Assembly: GCA_964446835.1 (NCBI GenBank)
Contig: CAYUQT010000039.1
Span: forward strand, 1 to 64,000
From: CAYUQT01 sp964446835
GTDB lineage: Bacteria; Planctomycetota; Phycisphaerae; UBA1845; JAFGLZ01
Reading direction: 5' to 3'
Length of the DNA: 64,000 nucleotides
The notes under the pieces were generated by a model, which did not search any database, was not told the origin of the DNA, and was given only the letters and a program-made list of their open reading frames with translations. A program made the translations under genes and the position numbers. Positions 25,964 through 35,222 of the stretch are shown piece after piece (position 1 is the stretch's first letter; each line of letters starts with the position of its first letter).

Positions 25964-26037
25964 GTTCTTTGGATTATCATGTCCTGCGCCGAGCGGACCC
26001 GAACCTCTCGTGTGTCCGCCGATGAAGGAGTGGCTCC

Positions 26038-27120
26038 ATGAAGAAACCGTCCCGACGCGCCGGCCGGCATCCGCTGGCCGATGCCCCTGTGATGAACGTT
26101 CTCCAGTTGGGTGGAATCGAAACGTCCGTCCTCGACAACGGTCCGGGCCGAGGCACTCGAATCGCCTGGATCAACACCGGCGGCGGCCTGCGATACAAGG
26201 TGGTCATCGATCGCGGACTCGACATTGTTGATGCCGAGTTTCTCGGCCAGTCGCTCACCTTCCATTCGTTGGTGGGCGTAACGGCCCCCTCGTTCGCCTA
26301 CAACCGCGGCGTCGACTGGCTACGGTCGTTTCCCGGCGGACTCGTGACCAGTTGCGGCCCCTGCAATATGGGGGCCACCTGCACCGACGAGGGCGAAGAA
26401 CTGGGTCTGCACGGCACGCATTCCAATACGGCCGCGGTCGTCGAGTCGATCGTCAACCCGGACTTCAAGCGAGAAGTCCACGAGATGTCGATCACGGGAA
26501 TCGTCCGTACCGCCAGGATGTTCAACCCCAATGTCGAGCTGCGCCGAACCGTCCGCAGCCCTCTGGGTGAACCTGCCATCGAGATCTTCGACCATTTCAC
26601 GAATCTTGGGAATCAGCCCGTGCCGCACGCCTGGCTGCTGCACATCAACTTCGGCTATCCCCTCATCGAACCGAACGTCAGTACCTACTGCTACAAGGGC
26701 AGGGTCCTGCCCCGTCAGGACAGCATCGCCTGGTTCAGCCGAAAGGACTCGCGACGGGCCGTAGTACCCCAGGAGAGCCATCGTGGAACCGGAGAGGCGT
26801 GTGCCTACATCGATCCGGCCGCGGACCGATCCGGACTCGTCACCGCCGGGGTTGTGAACGAGAAGCGGGGCTTCGGCGTGAAGATCGAGTTCAACCTCCA
26901 TCAGTTCCCCCGAATGGCCAACTGGCAACACTGGGGACCCGCCGGAAGCTATGTGGGTGCCCTGGAACCCATGAACGGCGGTGTCGAGGGACGGGCAACC
27001 GATCGAAAACGGGGCTGGCTGGACCATCTGAAGCCCGAGGAAACCCGCGACTACTGGTGCCGTATCACGGCCGTGTCCGATCCGAAGGAGCTGAAGGCCC
27101 TGCTGAAGATGAACGGATAG
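26038..27120 (+). CDS. DUF4432 family aldose-1-epimerase-like protein
   Basis: This 360-aa protein has the galactose-mutarotase beta-supersandwich pattern of the DUF4432 family: VVIDRGLDIVDAEF early on, GGLVTSCGPCNMG near residue 100, HGTHSN after it, and LEPMNGGVEGR toward the end. Known relatives bind or epimerise sugars, and several occur with sugar catabolic operons. There is no signal peptide, so it acts in the cytoplasm. AAGGAG precedes the ATG by about 9 nt. Neighbours are unrelated except the release-factor-like gene 90 nt downstream. Exact sugar not inferable. Confidence 0.8.
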   Translation: MKKPSRRAGRHPLADAPVMNVLQLGGIETSVLDNGPGRGTRIAWINTGGGLRYKVVIDRGLDIVDAEFLGQSLTFHSLVGVTAPSFAYNRGVDWLRSFPGGLVTSCGPCNMGATCTDEGEELGLHGTHSNTAAVVESIVNPDFKREVHEMSITGIVRTARMFNPNVELRRTVRSPLGEPAIEIFDHFTNLGNQPVPHAWLLHINFGYPLIEPNVSTYCYKGRVLPRQDSIAWFSRKDSRRAVVPQESHRGTGEACAYIDPAADRSGLVTAGVVNEKRGFGVKIEFNLHQFPRMANWQHWGPAGSYVGALEPMNGGVEGRATDRKRGWLDHLKPEETRDYWCRITAVSDPKELKALLKMNG

Positions 27121-27210
27121 CGGAAGGTAACCCCACCACACGGTCGCATTCCGTGTGGCCCAAGCGTGGATAAGCCACGTCCCCTTCACAGTCGCCGAAG
27201 GGCCCCAACG

Positions 27211-27561
27211 ATGAGTATGCATACACCCATCGACGATCAAACCCTCCTGGCGGAATGTGATGTCGAAACCTTCCGCTCCAGCGGTCCCGGGGGTCAGAAC
27301 GTCAACAAACGCGACACGGCCGTCCGACTGGTCCATCGTCCGACGGGCCTCGTCGTCACCTGCCGGCAGGAACGAAGCCAATACCAGAACAAGCAGCTTG
27401 CCCTTCAGCGCCTGCGCAAGAAGCTACAGGAACTGTCCCGTCGCCGACGCCCGCGCATCCCCACCAAGGCATCCCGCAGCGCTCGTGAACGAACCCTCGC
27501 TCAGAAGAAGCGAAAGGGCGCCACGAAGCAACTCAGACGCGGACCGGGCGGTGAGGAGTAG
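27211..27561 (+). CDS. Peptide chain release factor-like protein (GGQ domain only)
   Basis: The 116-aa protein contains the release factor catalytic loop SSGPGGQNVNK (GGQ at 27-29) and a very basic C-terminal tail (RRRRPRIPTKASRS...QKKRKGATK) but no codon-recognition domain. This fits ribosome-rescue hydrolases of the ArfB/YaeJ type or the related RF-H-like proteins, which free peptidyl-tRNA on stalled ribosomes. I start at the ATG at 27211 after a GAAGGG site. The minus-strand gene at 27574 ends 12 nt away. It is likely a housekeeping gene unrelated to its neighbours. Confidence 0.85.
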   Translation: MSMHTPIDDQTLLAECDVETFRSSGPGGQNVNKRDTAVRLVHRPTGLVVTCRQERSQYQNKQLALQRLRKKLQELSRRRRPRIPTKASRSARERTLAQKKRKGATKQLRRGPGGEE

Positions 27562-27573
27562 TCCTGGCGTGGG

Positions 27574-30500
27574 CTACAGCCCCTGCCCGTTGTTTTCCTC
27601 GCAGATCTCTTCTATGGCGTCGTCCGGGTCCACAACTACCCGGCCGAGCGGCACGGTCTGATCCTGAAGGCGAAGCTCAACCTTGCACTGGCCGGGCACG
27701 AAATCCTCGGCGGACTTCAGACCGGGAATCACCTGCTGGGCAACAGAACGCCCCGCTGCATCCTCCAACCGTACCAGAGTGGAACCGGTCGCGACGGGCC
27801 CGAAGTTCAGGACCTCGGCCGTGACGCGCGTGCCCTCCCGTCGAACCTGATCCACGGCGAGGTCCGGCAACGACTCACCCCCGGGAATCGCCTGCACGAG
27901 ATCCATGCGCAGCGTCACTGTCCGATGCGGTGGAATCGGCACGGGCAGCCGGGTGAATCGTCGAAGCGGCACTCTTCGGTGAAGCAAGGTCTGGCGCTGC
28001 CCCGAAACCCCATCGCATGTCAGCGAGATGTCATAGACGCCCCTTTTCAACCGGAGAAGCCGGGGCACGACGTCACGATCCAAGGCCTCAAAGGAGTACA
28101 GGTGAGCGATAAGCGTCGTATCCGAGGCCGACTCAACCCATCGACAGATACGAGTGAGGCCATCCTCCCAGGACACCGCCAGGCTGATCCGATCCAGAAA
28201 CGGACCGACGTCTCCTCCGACAAACAGGGGTTTGAGTTCCAGGCTTCCCGGCATCGTCGAGGCATCCGCGTACATCCCCGCCTCGGTGTATCGGAAGCGG
28301 ATGACGTCGTTCATGGCCGGGGAGAACCGCCGTGCGCAGGCGGTCACCGTCTGTTCGTCCGTTCGATAGGCGGTCTTAGCCCCCCCCCGTCCCCAGTACC
28401 ACAGGATGGCGTCTCGGTCGTAGCGAAACGAATTGCCATCGCCGTAGTTGGCGGGCGTCTGATCGGGTTTGCCCAGGTGCCAGGCCGTACTCATCGCCTG
28501 CTTGAGCTTGGCCGGATTCCCCAGATCGAAGATCAGCCCCTCGTAGCGATGCCGAACCAGATCCTCGGCGTGAATGCTGTCGATCGGCGAGATGTTGCAG
28601 TAGCCACCCTCGAACATCCGCGTCTTGTCGAGCCCCTCGAATACCCGGTCGAAGATCGTGCGGGCCTTGAGGTCACCGAGATAGAGAAGCGGACCCGGCA
28701 GACGCGAGGCAAAGAGCACGTCATCGTTCCACCCGCCCCCCACCTGACCGTCGGAGTTCTGACGATCGGACCACCATTGAACGATCTCCTGAAACCGCGT
28801 CAGATAGTAGTCCATGTGGAACGCCCAGTCCGGGCAGTCGTCGGCCTTGCTCAGGCGAATGGGCGGCCAGTGCTTCGGCGAATACTCCCAGCTTTCGACG
28901 GTGTAGCCCGCCCGCACGTCCCTGCCCAGGAGTGACAAGGCGTGGACCACGCGAGCGAGCGTCGAATCCGGCTGGGTGCGAAGAACGATCGAAGGGTAAT
29001 TGATGATGTCGTAGTACCCGCCAAACGTCACAGGATGCTCGGTCACATCCGCCTGAGGGGTCCAGACCCACGGATAGTACCAGGGGTAGATCTTGGTCAG
29101 GCTGGACAGCGACGGCTGGAGGGCCTTTGAAGCGTACCGGGGCTCGGCTTCATTGAGCGGCGTCCATTCCACACGGACGCACGATGGCTCCCGCCCCCCC
29201 ACCGCTACCTCAGCATCCCCGGTCAACGTCAGATCGAGCCACAGGCGGTCGCCGGCGGCCATTCGGATGTCCACGCAGTCCAGGCGCACCCCAAGCCAAC
29301 CGTTCCCACTCGACGCCCTCGACAGTTGGAGGACCACCGTGTTCCATATCCTCGCCGGTACCCCGGGATCGTGGAGTCTGAGGATCGCGACCTCATCCCC
29401 TCGGAGATGCTCGAGACGAAGCATGACATCCGTCGACGTAACGGCCTGAGCGGCTCGCAGGGGCTCGCTGAGCAGGTTCAGCCGCTGAAACGCCCTGACG
29501 GGCAGGGCGAAAGCCGTCGACGGCGGACTCGAGCCGGCCTCTTCCGCCGTCAGGGACAGCACTGCCCTATCGCGGTGAGAGCAGGCAGCCCGCATCGCGT
29601 AGCCGTAACGGCCATCCCGGGGCACCGGTACCGGCCCGGCAAGCCGCAGCTTCTGAACCGTTCGCCCCGGTACATCCAATGGCTCGGCCTTCACGTGGTA
29701 GAAGGCCACCTCATGAATGCGGGTCGAGCCCGTCAGAGGCAGATGCAGCCCCTTGTCGTAGCCCGGCGGAGAACCGTATCCCTTCACGAACGGCAACCGA
29801 AACTGGTCGCATCGAACGGGTTCCACCTGCCGCCCGCAGAAGAAGCGACCGTCGGAAGGTGCCTCCAGCACTCGAACCAGGCGATCCGCAGCCTCGCTGC
29901 GACCTGCAAGAACCGACGCACCCGAAAGGTTCCCTTCGATGGAGATGTAGTTGACCACACTGCCCCGAGGCAGGAACACATCCGCCTTCTCCGGCTGATA
30001 ATCCGAGTCACCCAGGATGTTCGTGAATGCGGTGTACCCCATCGGCCAGGCCATTTCGTATCGACCGTCTATCAGGGCCGGCGCCCCCACACACCCGTCG
30101 CCGACGCGATCGGGATACACCTCCAGGAAACGTGTGACCGTCTTGCCGGCATCGGAGCCAACCGTCGGCAGCCCCGTGGCGTCTTTCCCGATGAATGCCC
30201 GGCGCAGCCGATCCGCATCGGCGGCACGGAGCGCAGCCCCCCTTTCCGAGACTGCCGGAAGCTGGTTGGTTCGCATCAGGTGTTCCACCGCGGGCCCGTC
30301 CAACGGACAGTCCACTATCCACAGCTCGTCGCAGGTCCATCCACACATCGGCATGTGAAACAAGCCCGGTGTCTGCGTCATCCACCATGCATCGGAACCC
30401 CAGTTCGACGCGACCGACTGGCCGTTCAGATAGAGAGTCAGCCCCTGTGACCGGTCCCACACCAGGGCCACATGGTTGAACTGATCGTCCTTCCACACAC

Positions 30501-31083
30501 CCTGCGATCGAATGCTGTGGCGTTCGTACCTGGCATCAACGACATACGCCTCCAGCGCATGATCCTCATGCAGGACGATGCCCAGCAGGTACTTCTCCAG
30601 GCGCCCGAAGGAGGACGATCCCAGAAAGAACAGGTCACCGGGATAACCCCTGCGCCCTTTGGCCCAGAACGCCAGAGTCCCCCCGTCGGTCTTCAGCCGG
30701 CCCGTCCCCCAGAAGTACGGATGCATCCCCCCCACCCGCAGTCCCTTGTCGAAATATCGGAATCGATGATGACAGATCACCTGCAACAACACATCCAGAT
30801 CGCGCACGGACATGTGCGTCTTCTGAAAGTCGGACTCAACGAACACGTTGTCGTTCAACAGGGCCCGCCCGAACACACCGGGCACGAACTTCATGCCGCG
30901 TTTCTCGAATGGCAGATCGCCGAACGCGGCGGAGTAGTCGTCCTTGAGAAAGGACTCGTCATCGAATGAGATGTGAAACGCCTCGCAAGGGGAAGCCGAC
31001 TCAGCATGGGCGCGTCGAACCGCGAACAGACTCAACGCCGCAACCAGACTCAGAATCAGGCCGCAAGTGATTCGCTGTGGCAT
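27574..31083 (-). CDS. Large secreted LamG / alpha-toroid / CARDB protein
   Basis: This 1169-aa exported protein starts with a signal peptide (MPQRITCGLILSLVAAL, cleavage near RRAHA). Residues about 40-280 look like a concanavalin-like LamG domain (TLAFWAKGRRG, LTLYLNGQSV). A middle region of about 250 aa has WSDRQNSDGQVGGGW and RYDRDAILWYWGR, resembling the (alpha/alpha) toroid of polysaccharide lyases or glycosidases. The final about 95 aa form a CARDB domain (VDPDDAIEEICEENN). It is last of a minus-strand series with a Gfo/Idh/MocA and a transglutaminase-like gene. GGGAGG lies about 12 nt before the ATG at 31083. Catalysis is plausible but unproved. Confidence 0.75.
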   Translation of the reverse strand: MPQRITCGLILSLVAALSLFAVRRAHAESASPCEAFHISFDDESFLKDDYSAAFGDLPFEKRGMKFVPGVFGRALLNDNVFVESDFQKTHMSVRDLDVLLQVICHHRFRYFDKGLRVGGMHPYFWGTGRLKTDGGTLAFWAKGRRGYPGDLFFLGSSSFGRLEKYLLGIVLHEDHALEAYVVDARYERHSIRSQGVWKDDQFNHVALVWDRSQGLTLYLNGQSVASNWGSDAWWMTQTPGLFHMPMCGWTCDELWIVDCPLDGPAVEHLMRTNQLPAVSERGAALRAADADRLRRAFIGKDATGLPTVGSDAGKTVTRFLEVYPDRVGDGCVGAPALIDGRYEMAWPMGYTAFTNILGDSDYQPEKADVFLPRGSVVNYISIEGNLSGASVLAGRSEAADRLVRVLEAPSDGRFFCGRQVEPVRCDQFRLPFVKGYGSPPGYDKGLHLPLTGSTRIHEVAFYHVKAEPLDVPGRTVQKLRLAGPVPVPRDGRYGYAMRAACSHRDRAVLSLTAEEAGSSPPSTAFALPVRAFQRLNLLSEPLRAAQAVTSTDVMLRLEHLRGDEVAILRLHDPGVPARIWNTVVLQLSRASSGNGWLGVRLDCVDIRMAAGDRLWLDLTLTGDAEVAVGGREPSCVRVEWTPLNEAEPRYASKALQPSLSSLTKIYPWYYPWVWTPQADVTEHPVTFGGYYDIINYPSIVLRTQPDSTLARVVHALSLLGRDVRAGYTVESWEYSPKHWPPIRLSKADDCPDWAFHMDYYLTRFQEIVQWWSDRQNSDGQVGGGWNDDVLFASRLPGPLLYLGDLKARTIFDRVFEGLDKTRMFEGGYCNISPIDSIHAEDLVRHRYEGLIFDLGNPAKLKQAMSTAWHLGKPDQTPANYGDGNSFRYDRDAILWYWGRGGAKTAYRTDEQTVTACARRFSPAMNDVIRFRYTEAGMYADASTMPGSLELKPLFVGGDVGPFLDRISLAVSWEDGLTRICRWVESASDTTLIAHLYSFEALDRDVVPRLLRLKRGVYDISLTCDGVSGQRQTLLHRRVPLRRFTRLPVPIPPHRTVTLRMDLVQAIPGGESLPDLAVDQVRREGTRVTAEVLNFGPVATGSTLVRLEDAAGRSVAQQVIPGLKSAEDFVPGQCKVELRLQDQTVPLGRVVVDPDDAIEEICEENNGQGL

Positions 31084-31188
31084 GCCGCTGCAACACCTCC
31101 CATTCGTCCGGACACGACGGGCGGGCCGTGTTCCCTGAATCGGTCCCGGCATTCCCGGGATCTCCGTCAAGCCGATACCGAAGCGCCG

Positions 31189-32220
31189 TCATCGTGGCGG
31201 CGGGGAGACAGCGACGGTCTGCCCCGTATCCGCCGAGCGGTGAATGGCATCCAGCACCGCCGTGGTGCGCCAACCGTCGTAGGCGGTGACGTAGGGCTCC
31301 CGATCCTCGGCCAGTGCATCGATGAAGCTGTTGATGCACGAGGGAAACGCTCCGACCCACCGATCATACACCTGATAGTTCAGAAGGCTCCGCGGCCAGG
31401 AGAACCCCTCGGCGGAGGTCATCTCCACGGCCTCGGCCTTGCGGTCCAGATGGAAGTGCCCCTTCTCGCCGACCAGTTCCATGAACGAATCCGGCATGGC
31501 CGGATGACACTCCGGATAGATCCAGGTGGCCTCGAAGGTGGCGAAACCACCACGCGAGAAACGAACCAGCCCCTGCATGGCGTCATAGGTATCCCAGTCA
31601 AATCGCTGCTTGAGAACGCGTCGGACACCGTAACCCTTCACCTCGACCGGATCATCGTCGAACCACCAGGTCATCAGGTCGATGTCGTGGCTGGACAGGA
31701 ACCACATCGGCGAACTGTTCCGGGCCCAGGGAATCATCCGGGTCGGCACCGTGATCGGATTGTTCTTGCGGGCATAGCCCATCAGCGGCTCGCCGATCTT
31801 GCCTTCACGAACCTGACGGAAGGTCAGGTGATACGGGGCCAGCCAGCGATGATTGTAGGCCACCTGAAGCTTCAATCCGGTTTCCCGAACCTTGCGGACA
31901 ACGGCGGCCGCCTCTGTTTCGTCGGTCGTGAGCGGCTTCTCAACGTGGACGTGAACACCGGACTCCAGACAGGCCATGATCGGCTCGACATGCGCCCAGT
32001 CCGGCGTGGCGATGAACACGGCATCCGGTTTCTCGGCAGACAGCATGGCGGTGTAGTCGGGATAGGTCTTCTCCAGCCGGAATTCGGCCCTGGCCGCTTC
32101 GAGATTCGCCGGGCTCAGGTCCGCCGCGGCCGTCAGCCGAACCATCGGGTTGCGCTGCAGTGCCCGGCACACGTTCTTTCCCATGATCCCGACGCCGATG
32201 ACGCAGATCTTGAAGTCCAT
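31189..32220 (-). CDS. Gfo/Idh/MocA family oxidoreductase, cytoplasmic
   Basis: The 343-aa protein has an N-terminal Rossmann fold (CVIGVGIMGKN) and the family EKPLTTDE motif near residue 95, whose Lys contributes to catalysis. The C-terminal alpha/beta domain has SSHDIDLMTWWF, with the expected His. There is no signal peptide, unlike the two Tat paralogs at 40351-43071. Such enzymes oxidise or reduce sugars and cyclitols using NAD(P). It sits between a transglutaminase-like gene (18 nt) and the LamG-CARDB gene (105 nt) in one direction, so co-transcription is likely. Confidence 0.85.
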   Translation of the reverse strand: MDFKICVIGVGIMGKNVCRALQRNPMVRLTAAADLSPANLEAARAEFRLEKTYPDYTAMLSAEKPDAVFIATPDWAHVEPIMACLESGVHVHVEKPLTTDETEAAAVVRKVRETGLKLQVAYNHRWLAPYHLTFRQVREGKIGEPLMGYARKNNPITVPTRMIPWARNSSPMWFLSSHDIDLMTWWFDDDPVEVKGYGVRRVLKQRFDWDTYDAMQGLVRFSRGGFATFEATWIYPECHPAMPDSFMELVGEKGHFHLDRKAEAVEMTSAEGFSWPRSLLNYQVYDRWVGAFPSCINSFIDALAEDREPYVTAYDGWRTTAVLDAIHRSADTGQTVAVSPPPR

Positions 32221-32238
32221 GGAGCCGTCCTCGATAGC

Positions 32239-34212
32239 CTATGAGTCTTTGCGAATCGCGATTACCGTCGGCCGTCCCCGGATGCCGAAGACATTGACCG
32301 ATCGAATCGCCAGTCGATTGCCGCCCGCATGAAGCCGCCAATCGAACCCATCCGACGCGGAGGTCCAGGGTCCCTCATCGAGTTGAATCTCGTATCCAGC
32401 GAGGTTGGGAGTCATCGTATCCGGATGGACCGTCAGGGTGTCTGCATCTCGCTGCCGAAGGTCCACCGCCACCTGCTGAAGCGGATAGTAGAAATCGGCC
32501 ACGCGATTCGACAGCAGGCTGTACTCCGGATACCTCGGATCGTCCACACTCTCGGTCCACCACAGATACCCGTCCCAACGATAGTGCTCGTGACCGTGTT
32601 CCAGCTCGGCCGGTGCCGGCTGCGACAGGTGATTGTTCCGCAGTGGAATGCCGAATCGCACGAACAGCTTCATCCAATCGTCATTCAGCGTGTAGGGGTC
32701 CTTCAGGTCCTGAAGAGGAACTGCCGTCACGCTTCGCCGCTCGGCGAGTGCCCGGTGGACCTCCAGGGCATTCAGCCATCGGCCGTCCGCCTGATAGGCG
32801 AAGCTCACCGGAAATCCCTTGGGGCCCGGCCCGGGGCCCGTGTCCTGAAGAACCCACTTGCCCAGCGTGTTCGACCACACCTCGGCGATGCAGTGATGGT
32901 CCACGATGAGCGAACGCGTGTTGTAACCCATTGCCGCCGCACACTGGACAAACGTGCAGGAGTAGTGCGTACACATCCCCAGCGAGAGATGCTGAGGGGC
33001 AAGCTCCAGCAGTTCCAGGGCATCCCAGGCCGGCACGTAGTGGTACTTGCCCAGGTCCCATCCTTTGTCCCACCGCTGGCTGACCCACTTGCGCACCAGC
33101 ATCTGGCGTGTCAGTTCGTCGCTCGATGCCCGAACCACCTCCTCCAGCCTGTGTTTCTCACGCAGGTGCCGGATCCGCGGCGTGTCCGACTCCCACTCGA
33201 ACGGATAGGAGGTCTCAGCGATCCTGGGGTTGTCAAAGGCCTCGACATGGAGCCCGCCGAGCCTGGCCGGAACCACTTCGGCGTCGAGGTCCAGGCACAC
33301 CGACCGAACCACGGGCGTCTGCCTCGACGAATCCGTCGCCAGCCGTGCCCGCCACTGAAGGTAGCGGTGTGAGGGCACCGGCATCGGTTGCCCCGGCCCG
33401 ATCGGCTGCCAATCGCTCCAGGTCCTGCCCCTTACGCTCGGTGTGCTGCCCGACCGTAAAGAGTAGACAACTCCGGTGCCCGTGGGGGCGTCCTGCTCGG
33501 CTCGGAGCACAACGCTTCGAACCCGAACCTCGGATCGAATGCCCGGATCGCGCGGAACCACGGCCGGATCGATGACGGGACTGATCACCTGTCCTGCCGG
33601 TGCATATCCGTAGACCCGAAGGCGAACGATATAGTCGCCCGACCATTGCCCCTCGGGACCCAGGGCGTTGGATTTCCAGGTCTTTCCGGCGTCAAAGCTC
33701 CGCGAGCACTTGCCGGACCCGCTGAAGGTGTCGACGTGCAAGCCACCGGCGCCCCCGATCACCACCTCGTTGGCCCCGACCTTCAACTCCGCCGCCGGGA
33801 TGTCGTGCCTCGCCCACCCTCCGGTCAGCATCCTCGCTTCGTCATGGACGTAGTCTCGCGGTCTTCCGTTGACCGCGACGGTTTTCGGCGGATTCCCTTT
33901 GAAGGTGTAGCTGTTGTACACCAGCAGCAGTCCCTTCTCGAAATCGGGAATCGGTATGTCGAAGCGTATCTTGGCGTAACCCGAATCGCCCAACCGATCG
34001 AAGCACTTTCCGGTCACCCCTGTTTCGTTGGTGATCAGGTAGGATCGCGCCAGCCGGATGCCACCCACCTGGCGGTCAACCGCAATGAACCGGTCCCGAG
34101 TCGCGGCGTCGAGAGTGTCGATGGTCTTCTGTTCGACCACGATTTTCTCGGCCGACACTGGGACGCCCGCGCCGACCCACACGATGAACGCCAAGTATCG
34201 CCGAAGGCTCAT
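32239..34212 (-). CDS. Secreted transglutaminase-like (papain-fold) protein
   Basis: This 657-aa protein begins with a signal peptide (MSLRRYLAFIVWVGAG, cleavage after PVSA). The first 200 residues form beta-rich domains probably of jelly-roll type. A transglutaminase-like core lies near residues 380-480: the nucleophile Cys in SLGMCTHYS, His in DHHCIAEVW and Asp in WVLQDTG give the Cys-His-Asp triad. Bacterial members cleave or ligate peptides or sugar amides, often on surface polymers. The ATG at 34212 is preceded by GGGGAAG. It appears to lead an operon with the oxidoreductase and LamG-CARDB genes. Confidence 0.75.
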   Translation of the reverse strand: MSLRRYLAFIVWVGAGVPVSAEKIVVEQKTIDTLDAATRDRFIAVDRQVGGIRLARSYLITNETGVTGKCFDRLGDSGYAKIRFDIPIPDFEKGLLLVYNSYTFKGNPPKTVAVNGRPRDYVHDEARMLTGGWARHDIPAAELKVGANEVVIGGAGGLHVDTFSGSGKCSRSFDAGKTWKSNALGPEGQWSGDYIVRLRVYGYAPAGQVISPVIDPAVVPRDPGIRSEVRVRSVVLRAEQDAPTGTGVVYSLRSGSTPSVRGRTWSDWQPIGPGQPMPVPSHRYLQWRARLATDSSRQTPVVRSVCLDLDAEVVPARLGGLHVEAFDNPRIAETSYPFEWESDTPRIRHLREKHRLEEVVRASSDELTRQMLVRKWVSQRWDKGWDLGKYHYVPAWDALELLELAPQHLSLGMCTHYSCTFVQCAAAMGYNTRSLIVDHHCIAEVWSNTLGKWVLQDTGPGPGPKGFPVSFAYQADGRWLNALEVHRALAERRSVTAVPLQDLKDPYTLNDDWMKLFVRFGIPLRNNHLSQPAPAELEHGHEHYRWDGYLWWTESVDDPRYPEYSLLSNRVADFYYPLQQVAVDLRQRDADTLTVHPDTMTPNLAGYEIQLDEGPWTSASDGFDWRLHAGGNRLAIRSVNVFGIRGRPTVIAIRKDS

Positions 34213-34412
34213 GGTCTTCCCCTGTAAGAATGCATGCCCCTGTCCGAACCCCACCATCGTCCGGACCCCACGGACCCATGCAGGGCAACATAGACACTCC
34301 AGCCACCCGACGCCAGCCCCCGTATCGCTCGATGGCAAACCGCATCTCTACGGGCAGGGCAATCGAAGACATGTGCAGGGACATGAACCTCAGAGGCGGC
34401 CGCCATGAGGTC

Positions 34413-35057
34413 CTAATCCGGGATCCGCAATGGACTCCGCCTTCGGAGGCGGATCGCCGCGCCGCCCAACACCAGAATCAGTATCGTGGCAGGTTCCGGA
34501 GTCACCGCCGGTTGAGCGGTCGGGCGCTTGATGCGTGCGTTACTCGCGGGCTTCTTCACCACAACGTACCGTATCGGTGCGTACATGTGAGAAACCAGTC
34601 CAGGCGGCTGCCAGTCGATGGCAGCAATCCCGACCCCCTCCGATGAGTCCTCTGAATCCCACCAGTCATCCATCGATCCGTTGGAGTCGATCATCGGAAG
34701 TGATACCACGGTGCCGCTGACCGCCCAAAGGGCCAGGGAAAAGGCCCCTGCAAGCCCCTTGACGGTCTCCTCCGCTCTTGTGCCAAGCGAACCGGAAGCG
34801 TAGAGCCACAACCATACGTCCAAGCTGGTCGGTCTCAGCGGTATCCGCACTTCTTGCCGGCGCACCGCCAATTCCTTCCATAGCCCATTGGGGTCCACCT
34901 CGCCGACCTCGCTTGTGACCCCGGATGTGCGAATGGAGAGGCACGATTCCAGGACATCCGGGTCAACCACCGAATCGGCCGCGCACGGATGCACCGGAAA
35001 CACCCCCGGAAACACCAACGCCACCCACCATAACCAGCCATTGAGCCGGCTGAGCAC
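34413..35057 (-). CDS. PEP-CTERM sorting-domain protein
   Basis: The last about 25 residues are a textbook PEP-CTERM signal: TPEPAT, a hydrophobic span with GG, then RLRRRSP. The protein has a signal peptide (NGWLWWVALVFPGVF) and would be exported, then handled by an exosortase that is not in this window. I start at the GTG at 35057 (214 aa) because GGGGAGGG precedes it, whereas the ATG at 35111 has no such site. The middle holds no domain I recognise. PEP-CTERM proteins usually form extracellular polysaccharide-linked layers. The divergent DUF1080 fusion gene starts 165 nt away. Confidence 0.75.
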   Translation of the reverse strand: MLSRLNGWLWWVALVFPGVFPVHPCAADSVVDPDVLESCLSIRTSGVTSEVGEVDPNGLWKELAVRRQEVRIPLRPTSLDVWLWLYASGSLGTRAEETVKGLAGAFSLALWAVSGTVVSLPMIDSNGSMDDWWDSEDSSEGVGIAAIDWQPPGLVSHMYAPIRYVVVKKPASNARIKRPTAQPAVTPEPATILILVLGGAAIRLRRRSPLRIPD

Positions 35058-35222
35058 CGTCGCCCTCCCCGCCCAAGTGAATCTGCAGCCCTTGCCTGAA
35101 TGCACTGACATGTTCTAAATATGTGAACGTACAAAGTCGCGCCGTGCATGTCCAGTCCAATCATATCGGACCCGATTTCGGATCCGCTGGCACAGGCATG
35201 AGACGCCGACGAGGAACAAGAC

